DNA of 64,000 bases from DASUPK01 sp963763955 (GCA_963763955.1 CAVXQP010000009.1:62001-126000), one strand, 5' to 3'; positions 46,108 to 55,853 are shown, numbered from the stretch's first letter. Numbers and translations: made by a program. Notes: a model not told the origin generated them from the sequence alone.

Positions 46108-46490
46108 AGGCCTCGGCGCCCTTCACCAACGACCGCTACGACGAGGATGCCTACGCCGAGGCAGACGGCGTCGAGCTGAGCCGCGTCCACATCTCGCGGA
46201 CCTTCAGCGGCGATCTGGAGGGCGAGAGCTCGGCCGAGCTGATGATCGCCAAGTCGGAAGGCGGCGGCGGCTACATCGGCCACGACCGGATCGCCGGGAC
46301 GCTCGCCGGCCGGTCGGGGACCTTCGTCTTCCAGCACACGGGGCTGATGGGACCCGGACGGCGTGACCAACACCGGCACGTCGTGCCCGGGACGGGCACC
46401 GGCGAGCTGGAGGGGATCAGCGGAGACGGGACGATGCTCGCCGACGAGGACGGCAACCACACCCTGACCCTCACATACGAGCTCGGCTAG
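46104..46490 (+). CDS. DUF3224 family protein
   Basis: 128 residues, beta-rich. LSRVHISRTFSGDLEGESSAELM, GYIGHDRIAGTLAGRSGTFVFQHTG and GTGTGELEGISGDGTM match DUF3224. Function unknown; the fold is thought to be a small barrel. GTG 46104 overlaps the bcp stop (GTGA). The stretch after HTGLMGPG is slightly unlike the family and may hide a compensated indel. Confidence 0.8.
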   Translation: MKASAPFTNDRYDEDAYAEADGVELSRVHISRTFSGDLEGESSAELMIAKSEGGGGYIGHDRIAGTLAGRSGTFVFQHTGLMGPGRRDQHRHVVPGTGTGELEGISGDGTMLADEDGNHTLTLTYELG

Positions 46491-46492
46491 CC

Positions 46493-47485
46493 CTAGACCA
46501 CGACGACGATGATGAAGGCCGCGTAGAGCGCAATCCAGACCAGCACCGCCGGGAGCTCGAACCGGTCGCGCAGGCGGAGCGCCCAATAGGCGATCACGCC
46601 GCCGCCCAGCCCCAGAGCCACAGAGACGGCGGCATTTCCGGCCAAGTCCCACTCGGTGAAGAGGAGTCCGATTCCGACCGGGATCGTCGACTGGAAGACC
46701 ATCGCCCCGGTGATGTTCCCGAGCGCGAGTGAGTCCTTCCCCTCGCGTACCCAGAAGAAGCTGTTCACCTTTTCCGGCAGCTCGGTAGCGAGCGGGGCGA
46801 GAATCAGGGAGAGGACGATCGCCTCGACCCCGAGGTCCCCGGCGACGTTGAGCAGCTCCTCCACGAATAGGTGGGCGCCGCCCACCATCGCGGCAAGGCC
46901 GACCAGGAACTGGGCAGCGGTGATCGCCAGGCTCGGCTCGGCGGATGCTCCGGTTCCCCGCGCCATGATCAGGGGATTGAGGGTCTCTTCCGGCTGCGTG
47001 TCACCACCCTGGGCCAGCGTGAGCCAGATGTAGGCAGGGTACGCGGCGAGGAATGCGATCCCGGCGGGGATCTGCAGCCCCGCCGGAGCGCCGAAGCCAA
47101 GCGCCAGGCCGAGCGCGAAGAACACCAGGAAGAAGACGAGATCCCTGTCGAGCGTCGGAACGCGGGCGCGCAGCACGATCCCCTGCGGGCGCCGCCGCCT
47201 GTAGATGTAGGCGGAAAGGCCGACCAAGCCCATCGCGAGGGTGGCGAGCAGGAAAGGCGCCCCGACGATCGCCCCGATGGCAACATCCTCGCTCTTCGAG
47301 CCCTCGATCAGCGCGACGATCGCAATCAGCGTCTCGGGCATTGCCGTCCCGACCGCCGCAAGCAGGCTTCCCACGGCCCCCTCCCCGAGCTCCAGGCGGT
47401 GACCGATCCACTCGACCGCATTGGTGAACAGAAGGGCGCCCGCGAGGATCACGGCGAAGCTCGCAACGAGGAGAAGCGCCTCCAT
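46493..47485 (-). CDS. Sodium/calcium exchanger-family membrane protein
   Basis: The 330 residues have about ten membrane helices and two alpha-repeats (GSLLAAVGTAMPETLIAIVAL and LILAPLATELPEKVNSFFWV), the ion-binding signature of CaCA antiporters. It follows the CaX-like gene by 12 bp on the minus strand. Confidence 0.88.
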   Translation of the reverse strand: MEALLLVASFAVILAGALLFTNAVEWIGHRLELGEGAVGSLLAAVGTAMPETLIAIVALIEGSKSEDVAIGAIVGAPFLLATLAMGLVGLSAYIYRRRRPQGIVLRARVPTLDRDLVFFLVFFALGLALGFGAPAGLQIPAGIAFLAAYPAYIWLTLAQGGDTQPEETLNPLIMARGTGASAEPSLAITAAQFLVGLAAMVGGAHLFVEELLNVAGDLGVEAIVLSLILAPLATELPEKVNSFFWVREGKDSLALGNITGAMVFQSTIPVGIGLLFTEWDLAGNAAVSVALGLGGGVIAYWALRLRDRFELPAVLVWIALYAAFIIVVVV

Positions 47486-47497
47486 GAGCGCCTGAAC

Positions 47498-48648
47498 CTA
47501 CGCGAACCCGAAGGTGAGCACCAGCACCGCGTAGACCAGCAGCAGCTGCAAGCCTTCGTACCAGGTGGACTCTCCCTCCTGGGTCACCTGGTTGGCGATG
47601 ATCGCGGCGATCGCGAGGGCGGCGAGCTCGAAGCCGTTGAAGACGAGCGCCATCGGGTGGGGGCCGAGGACGAAGGAGACGAGCACCAGCACCGGCGTGA
47701 CGAAGAGCGCTACCTGCGCGCTGGAGCCGATCGCGATGTTGACCGCCAGGCTCATCTTGTTCTTGTAGGCGACCAGCACCGCGACCCAGTGCTCGGCGGC
47801 GTTGCCGACGATCGCGACCACGATCGCGCCGATGAAGAACTCGGAGAGACCGATCGCATGCGAGGCCTCCTCGATCGAGCCCACCAGGATCTCCGAGAGC
47901 AGGCCGACGAGCGCGCCCGGAGATCGCCAGGGCGAGCACCGAGCGTCGAGTGCTCCAGTCGCCGCGGTCCTCGGTGTGGGATTCATCCTCATGCGGGTTG
48001 AAGAGTGGCGGCGTGGGTCTTGAGGGAGAAGAGCAGCCCGGCCGCGTAGGAGACGATCAGGACGACGGACACCGCTATCGAGAGATGCTCCAGGTCGCCG
48101 CCGTAGTCGACCCGCTCAGCGCCCGCCTGCGGCAACCCTCCTCCCTGTACCAGCGCGAAGACGCCCGGCATGATCATCGCGGAGACCGCCAGGAGCAGCA
48201 TCGTCGACTGCACGCTGGCGGCCGTCCGCCCGAACTTCTGCACACCGTGACTCCGGCCGCCGCTGAGGCCGCCCACCAGCATCGCCGCCCCCATCACCAG
48301 GAGGATGTTCCCGAGGATCGAGCCGACGAGCGAGGCCTTGACCACCTCGTGCAGCCCCTTGCCGAGCGCGAACAGGGCGATGATCAGCTCGGGCGCATTG
48401 CCGAAGGTGACGTTGAGCAAGCCGCCGATGACGTTGCCGGAGCGCTCGGCGAGCTCCTCCGTCGCCCGGCCCATCATCGCCGCGGGCGGGATCAGGGCCA
48501 CGGCCGAGACGAAGAAGACGACCGTCGCCGAGACGTCGGCAAGGTCGGCGATCACCGCCGCCGGGATCAGCGGCGAGAGCAGATATGGCCAGCTGTCGGC
48601 GCCCGGCAGGCGCCGCCTGCCCGGCGATCGCGGGGTCGGCTGAGACAT
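47498..48648 (-). pseudogene. CaX-type Ca2+/H+ antiporter, broken by two frameshifts
   Basis: The N half (48648 down to about 48005) has the CAX motif GNAPELIIALFALGKG. After an extra base near 48005-48009 the protein continues in another frame (LFNPHEDESHTEDRGDW), and after the CCC run at 47916-47918 it returns to the frame containing GNAAEHWVAVLVAYKNKM and the C terminus. Removing one base at each place gives one full-length exchanger of about 380 residues. More likely indel errors than decay, since both motifs are intact. Confidence 0.78.
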
Positions 48649-48665
48649 TGGGGGAGCTTAAGCAG

Positions 48666-49736
48666 CTACTGGCCGAGCAGCTTGGCGCACTGTTGCAGCG
48701 CCTCGCTGCCCGATGCCTGGGAGAGGCACTGCTCGTAGGCCTGGGCGGCCGAGGTGCTGGGGGCGGTGGTCGAGCCGCCGGACTGGGGCAGCGCGCCGCT
48801 GGTCCCCAGCCCGCCGCGCAACGCGGTGCCGAGCTGGCCCGGCCCGATCCCGAGCTGCTGGAACAGGTTGTTGAGGGGCTGCGCGTTCGCGGGAGCCGTG
48901 ATCGTCTCGGGCTTGTTGACGTCGGCGAGATTGAGCTGCAGATCGATCGTGAGTGAGTCGGGCGCCCCGGGGGTGCCCGCCGGCGGCTTCAGGTCGAGGC
49001 TGACCTGGAAGCGGCGCAGCAGCTTGTCGTCCTGACCGGTATTCACGTCGATGTCCCCGGACTGAACGACGTCGTTGAGCTGGTTGAGCTGGGCGGTGTT
49101 CACGTTCCCCACTGCGCTCCCCGCCCTCTCGGCGATCGTCTTCAGGTCCTCGACGAGCTTGGAGACGTTCGCCGTCCCGGAGATGTGAATCGTCCGCGTC
49201 CCCTCGACGTCCTCCGTGCCCTCGTTCTTGAGATCGGACAGCCAGTTGGCCGGGCTGATCCCCAGCGTCTTCAGCAGGCTTGCCGACTTGCTCCCGTTGC
49301 TCTGGCCCTGGAGCTGCGCGTAACTTGTGAGGAACTCGTCATAGAGCTGCTGCGGGACGGCGTATTCGGTCCCCTGGTAGTTGATGAATGCCTGGCTGCC
49401 GGTCGAGGTGAGACCGCCGCTGCCGGTGAAGCTCTGCGAGCCGCCCTCCCCTCTGAGCGAGACGTCGACGTCGAACTTGGGCAGCTGCCCATTCGGCTGG
49501 CTCTGGAACTTGCCGCCCAGCTTGACCTCGAGGGTGCCTGGACTGTCGCCGCCGGAGGTCTCGACCTTGAAGTCCAGGTCGAAGGTGCCGCTCCGGATGC
49601 TGGTCGGATTGCTGAACGTCTGGTCGAGGACCTGCTGCGGGTCCTCTCCGCCGCCACCGCCACCGCCACAGGCGGCGATCAGCAGCGACGACACGAGCGC
49701 AAGGGCGAATACGGCTGCTGCACGGCTCCTGATCAA
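48666..49736 (-). CDS. Lipoprotein, LppX/LprG-like
   Basis: The 356 residues have a signal ending in lipobox LIAAC, then GGGGGGGE and a long beta-rich domain with fields like GTFDLDFKVETSGG, recalling LppX/LprAFG-type lipid-carrying lipoproteins. The C terminus is Ser/Ala/Gln-rich. Start is TTG 49736 with GAGG about 6 nt upstream. First gene of the exchanger operon. Confidence 0.65.
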   Translation of the reverse strand: MIRSRAAAVFALALVSSLLIAACGGGGGGGEDPQQVLDQTFSNPTSIRSGTFDLDFKVETSGGDSPGTLEVKLGGKFQSQPNGQLPKFDVDVSLRGEGGSQSFTGSGGLTSTGSQAFINYQGTEYAVPQQLYDEFLTSYAQLQGQSNGSKSASLLKTLGISPANWLSDLKNEGTEDVEGTRTIHISGTANVSKLVEDLKTIAERAGSAVGNVNTAQLNQLNDVVQSGDIDVNTGQDDKLLRRFQVSLDLKPPAGTPGAPDSLTIDLQLNLADVNKPETITAPANAQPLNNLFQQLGIGPGQLGTALRGGLGTSGALPQSGGSTTAPSTSAAQAYEQCLSQASGSEALQQCAKLLGQ

Positions 49737-49808
49737 GGGTTCCTCTCCTGCCTGGCGGCGCCGCAGGGTAGCGCAAGCCCCTTAGCGGCAACTCCAGTAC
49801 TCGCGTCC

Positions 49809-49814
49809 TATCCT
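49809..49814 (+). promoter_or_regulatory. Predicted -10 box of the large cyclase gene
   Basis: TATCCT ends 7 nt before ATG 49822, consistent with a leaderless transcript. Confidence 0.5.
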
Positions 49815-49821
49815 CACTCGC

Positions 49822-52800
49822 ATGACGGGGAGAGCCTGTTCCAGCTGTGGGGCCGAGAATCCCGACCAGGCGCGCTTCTGCATCTCGTGCGGCACGCAGC
49901 TCCTGCCCACCTGCCCCAGCTGCGGCGCAGAGAACCCGGCGGGGGCGAAGTTCTGCATGGAGTGTGGATCGGATCTCGCGTCGGGCGCGTCCCCACCTGC
50001 GCCCGCGAGCGCTCCGCCCGCGGAGGCGCCGCCGGAGGAGCGGCGCCAGGCGAGCATCCTGTTCGCCGACCTTTCCGGATATACGGCCGCCGCCGAGCGC
50101 ATGGATCCGGAGGCGGTCAAGGCACTCGTCGATCGGACCCTGCGCCTCCTCGGCGATCAGATCGAGCGCTTCGGCGGCTCGATCGACAAGTTCATCGGCG
50201 ACAACGTGATGGGTGTCTTCGGGGCGCCGGTCGCACACGAGGACGATCCGGAGCGGGCTGTCCGGGCCGGGCTCGCCATGCAGCACGCGATGGAGGAGGC
50301 GAACCGGCAGAGCCGCGAGAAATACGGCGTGGGCTTCTCGCTGCGGGTTGGAATCAACTCGGGGGAGGTGATGGCGGGCGCCGTCGGCGACCGCTACACG
50401 GTGATGGGCGACGCGGTCAACGTCGCCGCGCGGCTGCAGGCCGCAGGCCGGCCGGAAAGCGTCACCGTCGGGGAGCCGACCTTCCGAGCGAGCCGGGAGG
50501 CGATCTCCTACGAGCGCCTCGAGCCGCTCAGCTTGAAGGGCAAGGAGGAGCCGGTTCCCGCTTGGGAGGCCACCGGAGTACTCGCCGAGCCGCGCCGCGC
50601 CGCGGTCCGCGCCGAGACGCCGTTGATCGGCCGCGAGGAGGAGGCCGGGCTGCTCAGTTCGCTGGTCGATCGAGTAGAGCGCGAGGGCAGCCCGCACCTC
50701 GTCACCGTTCTCGGCCAGGCAGGAGTGGGCAAGTCGAGACTGCTCCGGGAACTGATGAACAGCCTCGCCGAGTCGGACAAGCCCCCGACGATCAGGAGGG
50801 GTCAGTGCCCGCCCTACGGGGCCGGGATCGCCTACTGGGCGCTGGCGGAGGTCCTCAACGACGAGTTCGACATCCGGGACACCGACGCCCCTGAAGCGGC
50901 CTGGGAGAAGCTGCGCTCTGGCGTGGCAGCGCTGATGCGCGAGCTCGGCGACGAGTCATCGGGCGAGCGAAACGCCGCGCTCCTCGCCATCCCGCTCGGC
51001 CTCGAGCCGCCCGAGGAGCTCAAGCAGGCCGAGGCGGACCCCCAGCGAATGCGCGAGGCACTCTTCTCCGCCGCCCGCGCCGCGGTCGAGGCGATCGCCC
51101 GCCGGCGCACTCTCGTCCTCGCGATCGACGACATCCACTGGGCCGACGAGGGGATGCTCGACCTGATCGACCACCTGACCCGCTGGGTCAGGGCGCCGCT
51201 GCTGCTCGTCTGCCTGACCCGCGATGAGCTGCTCGAGCGGCGCCCCGGCTGGGGCGGCGGCCGGCGCAACGCGACGACGATCTCGCTCGAGCCACTGACC
51301 GAGAACGAGACGCGAGAGCTGGTCGCCGCGCTGATGCCGGGGTCCGACAACGGCTCTGCCGACGTCGTCCCCCAGGTCGCCGAGCGCTCGGGAGGCAACC
51401 CCCTGTTCGCCGAGGAGATGGTCAATCGTCTGCTGGAGGAGGAGACCGCCGAGGCGCAGGCTCTCCCCAGCACCGTTCAGTCCCTGCTCGCTGCCAGGCT
51501 CGACTCCCTCGACCGGCTCGAGCGCCGCCTGCTGCAGTCCGCCTCCGTCGTCGGGCAGACCTTCTGGGAGGGCGCACTGGCCGCCACCGCGGCCGAGGAG
51601 GGCCTCGACCTCGGCCAGACCCTCGCAAACCTCGAGGAGAAGGACCTGCTCGTCCCCAGCGCGGCCAGCCGACTCGCCGGCGAGCGCGAATACGCGTTCA
51701 AGCACGTCCTGATCCGCGACGTCGCGTACTCGATGCTGCCCAAGTCAGTCCGTTGCCGGAAGCACGTCGAGGTCGCCGAGTTCATCCGCGAGCGTGCGGG
51801 CGAGCGTTCAGACGGCGTCATCGGGCTGATCGCCGAGCACTTCGCCCGCGCCGCGGCACTCGGCTCGGAGGCGGGCCTCGATCCCGAGGCTCTCCTCGGG
51901 CTCCAGTCCCAGGCGCTCGAGTCGCTCGAGGCCGCGGGCGACGCAGCCGCCGCCCTCTATTCCAACGCGGAGGCCTTCGACCGTTACACGGCCGCGCTCG
52001 AGATCTCGGAGTCGCTCGACGCCGGGACGGTCGCCCGCATCGGCGAGAAGCAGGGCGACGTCGCGCTCCGGCTGGGGCGGGTCGACGCCGCCGTCGCCGT
52101 CTGGGAGCGCTGCCTCGAATATCACCGCGCCCAGGAGGACCTGGCCCGGGTCGCAGACCTCCACCGCAAGATCGGCGCCGCCCTCTGGCACAAGGGGGAG
52201 CGCCGGGCCTCGATCGACAACTACCAGCGCGGGATCGACCTGCTCAAGGACGGCCCGCCCTGCATCGAGCTGGTTCGCCTCTATGAGGAGGCGGCATCCC
52301 TCTACATGCATACCGGCGACAACATGCTCGCCATCTACGCCTCGGAGAAGGCGCTGCGGCTGGCGGAGCGCCTGGACGAGGCGCGCGCGGCCAGCCGGGC
52401 GCACGGCATCTTCGGCCGCGTCTTCGGCAGGATCGGCGACTCGGAGAAGGCGCGCGAGAACCTGGAGCGCTCGGTGGCCCTCGCCCGCGACTCCGACCGC
52501 GCCGAGGCCGTCCGCGCCCTGCTCACGCTCGGCTACCACCTCGAGGTCTCCGAAGCCGACTACGAACGCGCCGCGAGCGCCTACCGGGAGGCGCTGGAGA
52601 TCGCGCAGGAGGTCGGCGACCTGCCCTCGCAGGTCGAGCTGCACGCCTCCCTCGGGGAGCTCGCCGTCGATGCCGCCGACTGGGATGCGGTCGAGCGTGC
52701 GGCCGAGGCAAGCGCCAGCCTGGCCGAGCGCGAGGGCCTCTACGGCAAGCTCTGCTTCCCGGACCTGATGCGAGGGGTCCTGAGCTGGAGGGCCGGCGAC

Positions 52801-53370
52801 TGGGATGAGGCCGCCAAGTCGTTCCGGCGCGCCCACGAGCTCGGCGAGCAGGTCGGCCGATCCGAGGTGGCATTCAACGCACTCTTCTGGCTGGCGGTCA
52901 CCCTGCGTGAGGCGGGCGACCTCTCCGGCGCCGAGACCGAGCTCACCCGGGCACTCGACATCTGCGAGCGCGCCGGCCTGATCGCGCAGTCAGTCGAAGC
53001 GATCTCGGCCCGCGCCGTCGTCCTCGCCCTCGCGGGACGCTGGGATCAGGCCCGGGCCGCGGCGGAGGAGGCGGACCGGCTCGCGGGGCGGTTGCACTAC
53101 CCGGTGGGCGAGGCGGCCACGGCAGAGGCAGCCGGAGCATGCGCGGAGGACGCCGACGACGCAGCCGAGAAGATCGACTGGGCCCGTGGCCGCTGGCTGG
53201 AGCTCGGGCGCCCTCTCGATGCCGCCCGCTGCCGCGTCGTGCAGGGCCGGATCCTGCTCGACTCCGATCCCGACGCCGCCGTACGGCTGCTCGACGAGGC
53301 CGCCAGGGAGTACGAGGACCTGGGCGCGCCGGCCCTCGCGGCACGGGCGCGCGAGCCGGTCCCGGGTTAG
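49822..53370 (+). CDS. Zinc-ribbon / class III cyclase / AAA ATPase / TPR protein
   Basis: A 1182-residue signalling protein. In order: two zinc ribbons (Cys6, 9, 20, 23 and Cys31, 34, 45, 48), a class III cyclase domain (about 75-250; FADLSGYT, DKFIGDNVMGVF, MGDAVNVAARLQ), an AAA/STAND-like ATPase with GQAGVGKSRLL near 293-303 and IDDIHWADEG, and a long tetratricopeptide-like C-terminal half. No DNA-binding tail. The aspartates and substrate Lys are present, so cyclase activity is expected; the ATPase/TPR half is presumably the sensor. Confidence 0.9.
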   Translation: MTGRACSSCGAENPDQARFCISCGTQLLPTCPSCGAENPAGAKFCMECGSDLASGASPPAPASAPPAEAPPEERRQASILFADLSGYTAAAERMDPEAVKALVDRTLRLLGDQIERFGGSIDKFIGDNVMGVFGAPVAHEDDPERAVRAGLAMQHAMEEANRQSREKYGVGFSLRVGINSGEVMAGAVGDRYTVMGDAVNVAARLQAAGRPESVTVGEPTFRASREAISYERLEPLSLKGKEEPVPAWEATGVLAEPRRAAVRAETPLIGREEEAGLLSSLVDRVEREGSPHLVTVLGQAGVGKSRLLRELMNSLAESDKPPTIRRGQCPPYGAGIAYWALAEVLNDEFDIRDTDAPEAAWEKLRSGVAALMRELGDESSGERNAALLAIPLGLEPPEELKQAEADPQRMREALFSAARAAVEAIARRRTLVLAIDDIHWADEGMLDLIDHLTRWVRAPLLLVCLTRDELLERRPGWGGGRRNATTISLEPLTENETRELVAALMPGSDNGSADVVPQVAERSGGNPLFAEEMVNRLLEEETAEAQALPSTVQSLLAARLDSLDRLERRLLQSASVVGQTFWEGALAATAAEEGLDLGQTLANLEEKDLLVPSAASRLAGEREYAFKHVLIRDVAYSMLPKSVRCRKHVEVAEFIRERAGERSDGVIGLIAEHFARAAALGSEAGLDPEALLGLQSQALESLEAAGDAAAALYSNAEAFDRYTAALEISESLDAGTVARIGEKQGDVALRLGRVDAAVAVWERCLEYHRAQEDLARVADLHRKIGAALWHKGERRASIDNYQRGIDLLKDGPPCIELVRLYEEAASLYMHTGDNMLAIYASEKALRLAERLDEARAASRAHGIFGRVFGRIGDSEKARENLERSVALARDSDRAEAVRALLTLGYHLEVSEADYERAASAYREALEIAQEVGDLPSQVELHASLGELAVDAADWDAVERAAEASASLAEREGLYGKLCFPDLMRGVLSWRAGDWDEAAKSFRRAHELGEQVGRSEVAFNALFWLAVTLREAGDLSGAETELTRALDICERAGLIAQSVEAISARAVVLALAGRWDQARAAAEEADRLAGRLHYPVGEAATAEAAGACAEDADDAAEKIDWARGRWLELGRPLDAARCRVVQGRILLDSDPDAAVRLLDEAAREYEDLGAPALAARAREPVPG

Positions 53371-53460
53371 ATGTCCTCCGCCAGACAGCGGGCGGTCGAC
53401 AAGAGGCTGGACAACCTCCGAGCAGCATTGGGGGCCTCGCGACGGGGTCGGCGCTCCTAG
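53371..53460 (+). CDS. Possible 29-residue peptide
   Basis: ATG 53371 directly follows the cyclase stop codon and opens a short basic frame (MSSARQRAVDKRLDNLRAAL...). It ends at a TAG that overlaps the -10 box of the next gene. Position makes re-initiation plausible, but there is no similarity or strong codon evidence. Confidence 0.25.
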   Translation: MSSARQRAVDKRLDNLRAALGASRRGRRS

Positions 53461-53463
53461 AAT
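53458..53463 (+). promoter_or_regulatory. Predicted -10 box of the EVE-domain gene
   Basis: TAGAAT ends 6 nt before GTG 53470. No Shine-Dalgarno precedes that codon. Confidence 0.5.
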
Positions 53464-53469
53464 CGTCCC

Positions 53470-53985
53470 GTGAGCGGTGACTACCACAGGACCTGGATAC
53501 TCACGGGATCGCTCGAGAACTTCCGGATCAACGTCGAGCGCGGCTTCGACGTGATCGGCTTCAAGGAGCGACGGCTGCGCCAGGCGGAGGAGTTCGAGCC
53601 TGGCGATGAGATCGTCTTCTACGTGACCGGCGTCCAGGCGTTCGGAGGGATCGCCCGCGTGAAGTCGGAGATGTTCGAGGACCGGACGCCGATCTGGCCC
53701 GGATACAAGGGAGAACGCCCGGCAAAGGGGAAGAAGCCGGAGCCCTACCCGTGGCGCGTCGAGGCGGAGCCGGTCCTGATCCTGCCCGAGAAGGAGTTCG
53801 TCCCGGCCGAGGAGCTCGCCACCGAGCTCGAGCACGTCCGGAAATGGCCGCCGGACCACTGGCATCTCGCCTTCCAGGGCCAGCTCAGGACAATCGGCGA
53901 TGCCGACGCGGAGCTGCTTCGCGAACGGCTGTCCTCAACGGCGGCCACAGAGGCCGCCGCCGAACAGACCGCCACCCGCGCGTGA
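53470..53985 (+). CDS. EVE-domain protein
   Basis: The 171 residues match the EVE (PUA-like) fold that binds modified bases: RTWILTGSLENFRINVERGFDVIGFKERR, GDEIVFYVTGVQAFGGIARV, WPPDHWHLAFQGQLRTI. Role could be RNA modification recognition or defence; context gives no restriction partner. GTG 53470; its stop overlaps the next gene (GTGA). Confidence 0.8.
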   Translation: MSGDYHRTWILTGSLENFRINVERGFDVIGFKERRLRQAEEFEPGDEIVFYVTGVQAFGGIARVKSEMFEDRTPIWPGYKGERPAKGKKPEPYPWRVEAEPVLILPEKEFVPAEELATELEHVRKWPPDHWHLAFQGQLRTIGDADAELLRERLSSTAATEAAAEQTATRA

Positions 53986-54383
53986 GCGAAGAGGGAACCG
54001 GGCTCGTCTATGAGCGCCACTTCACCCGGGAGGAGGCGAACGCGCTCCTGCCCCAGCTGACCGACCTGCTCGGCCAGCTCCGGGAGGCCAAGGACGAGCT
54101 CACCGATACCGAGGCGCACGAGGCGCTCTCGGAGGCGGCGCCCACGAACGGAGGCGGCGAGGAGGGCAAGCAGGTCGGCGTCGCGTTCCTCGAGGTGAGA
54201 CGGCTGCTCGAGACGGTCGAGCGGTCGGGGATCGTTCTGCGCGACATCGATCGCGGCCTGGTCGACTTTCCCGCACTGTTGGAGGACCGGGAGGTGTATC
54301 TGTGTTGGGAGCTCGGCGAGGAGGACGTCGCTTATTGGCACGACCTGGAAGCCGGCTACGGTGGCCGCGAGCCGCTCGACTAG
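53982..54383 (+). CDS. DUF2203 family protein
   Basis: 133 residues: RHFTREEANALLPQLTDLLGQL at the start and GIVLRDIDRGLVDFPALL, then REVYLCWELGEEDVAYWHDLEAGYGGR. This matches DUF2203, of unknown function. Probable start GTG 53982 overlapping the EVE gene stop, giving translational coupling. Confidence 0.8.
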   Translation: MSEEGTGLVYERHFTREEANALLPQLTDLLGQLREAKDELTDTEAHEALSEAAPTNGGGEEGKQVGVAFLEVRRLLETVERSGIVLRDIDRGLVDFPALLEDREVYLCWELGEEDVAYWHDLEAGYGGREPLD

Positions 54384-54861
54384 AGGGCCTGGGCCTCCCC
54401 TTCGCCAGCTGGTCCGCGACCTCCGTGGCCTGGGAGGCAACGAGCGCATCGCTGTGATCGGCGCCGCAGTGATGGTCTTCAGCCTGCTGCTGCCGTGGTA
54501 CCAGTCGCCGATCTCCAACGACCTGGTGCTGACCGGGATCGGTGCGTTCGGGTGGGCCGAGGGGACGCTCCTCCTGATCGCCGCGGCCACGACCTTCCTC
54601 GCCCTGCAGGGCGGCGGCGGCTACGTCCCACCCCGGCCGCTCCGCGAATGGGCCCTGTTCGTGACCGCGGGGGCCTGGGCCGCTGCGATCGTCGTCTACC
54701 GGATGTTCGACCGCCCGCCATTCACGCTCGGCGGCCGGGACGAGCCCTACGACCTCCACTACGCGATCTTCGTGGCCCTCGCCGGGGCGCTGATCATCGT
54801 CGCCGCCGGCCTGCGGATGCGCCCCCGCGAGAAGGCCAAGCGCCCGCAGGCTCCCGACTGA
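54361..54861 (+). CDS. Four-helix membrane protein
   Basis: 166 residues with about four membrane helices (IAVIGAAVMVFSLLLPWYQ, GTLLLIAAATTFLALQ, WALFVTAGAWAAAIVVY, YAIFVALAGALIIVAAGL). Function unknown. GTG 54361 lies inside the end of DUF2203 (23-bp overlap); a later start is possible. Confidence 0.6.
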   Translation: MAASRSTRGPGPPLRQLVRDLRGLGGNERIAVIGAAVMVFSLLLPWYQSPISNDLVLTGIGAFGWAEGTLLLIAAATTFLALQGGGGYVPPRPLREWALFVTAGAWAAAIVVYRMFDRPPFTLGGRDEPYDLHYAIFVALAGALIIVAAGLRMRPREKAKRPQAPD

Positions 54862-54881
54862 TCACCTGGGCGACCGGGGCG

Positions 54882-55652
54882 TCAGTTTTCGATCGGCTCC
54901 GGCGGCTCCAGGCCACGCCGCCGCATTCCCGCCTCGATCTCATCGATCACGGTCTCAATCACGGCGACGCGCGCGTAGCGCTTGGACTCGGCCGGGATCA
55001 CGTGCCAGGCGGCGTGCGGCTCGACGCTGGTGCGGGCGACCATGTCCTCGACGGCCTCCCGGTAGGCGTCGGCCTTCCCGCGGTTCCGCCAGTCCTCCTC
55101 ACTGAGCTTCCAGGTCTTGAGCGGATCCTTCTCGCGGCGCTTGAACCGCTTCAGCTGCTCCTCGGCGGAGATATGCATCCAGAACTTGATCAGGATCGTT
55201 CCTTCGTCCGAGAGCGTGCGCTCGAAGCCGTTGATCTCGTCGTATGCGCGGAGCCATTGCTCGCGCGTGGCGAACCCCTCCACCCGCTCGACCAGGACGC
55301 GGCCGTACCAGGAGCGGTCGAAGACGGCCATCCCGCCCCAGCCCGGCAGGGACGGCCAGAACCTCCCGAGGAAGTGATGGCGCTTCTCGTCATGGGTCGG
55401 AGCTGCGAACTGAACGACGCGGACATGCCGCGGATCCAGTTGGGCGACCAGTCGCTTGATCGCACCTCCCTTGCCCGAGGCGTCCTCGCCCTCGAAGATG
55501 ACGCAGACGGGTGGCCCCAGCTCGCCGCTCCCGATCAATCCCCCCAGGGTGAGGCGGAGCTGGGTCAGGCGCGTCCAGGCACGCCCGAGGCGCTCCTGCT
55601 CCTCCTCGCGGGAGAGTTTCTTGGTCAGGTCGAGATCGTCGAGAACGCCCAC
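54882..55652 (-). CDS. ppk2: Polyphosphate kinase 2 (PPK2)
   Basis: Transfers phosphate between polyphosphate and nucleotides. The 256 residues contain Walker A EGEDASGKGGAIKRL, Walker B-type FDRSWYGRVLVERVEGF, and the lid KRFKRREKDPLKTWKLSEEDW. Specificity (ADP, GDP, AMP) is not determined here. A small membrane-protein gene lies directly upstream. Confidence 0.92.
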   Translation of the reverse strand: MGVLDDLDLTKKLSREEEQERLGRAWTRLTQLRLTLGGLIGSGELGPPVCVIFEGEDASGKGGAIKRLVAQLDPRHVRVVQFAAPTHDEKRHHFLGRFWPSLPGWGGMAVFDRSWYGRVLVERVEGFATREQWLRAYDEINGFERTLSDEGTILIKFWMHISAEEQLKRFKRREKDPLKTWKLSEEDWRNRGKADAYREAVEDMVARTSVEPHAAWHVIPAESKRYARVAVIETVIDEIEAGMRRRGLEPPEPIEN

Positions 55653-55655
55653 GAC

Positions 55656-55853
55656 TCAGAACCCCGTCGGTGCCCTGCCGTTGTGCGTGGCGATGGCCAC
55701 CTGGAGCAGGCCGATCGCAGCCAGGATCACCAGGATTCCGAAGGCGATGATCCAGTTGCTGCGGGCGCCGTGGCCGTACCAGCCCACGATGAATCCGATG
55801 GCGAGCAGCACGGCGTATGGGCCGAGCGAGTCGGGCAGGGCGATGGCGAGCAT
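55656..55853 (-). CDS. Small two-helix membrane protein
   Basis: 65 residues with two membrane helices (YAVLLAIGFIVGWY, WIIAFGILVILAAIGLLQVAI). Three nt upstream of the PPK2 gene, so likely co-expressed. TAGATA (55861-55866, minus strand) ends 7 nt before its ATG, overlapping the moxR -10 box. Confidence 0.6.
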   Translation of the reverse strand: MLAIALPDSLGPYAVLLAIGFIVGWYGHGARSNWIIAFGILVILAAIGLLQVAIATHNGRAPTGF

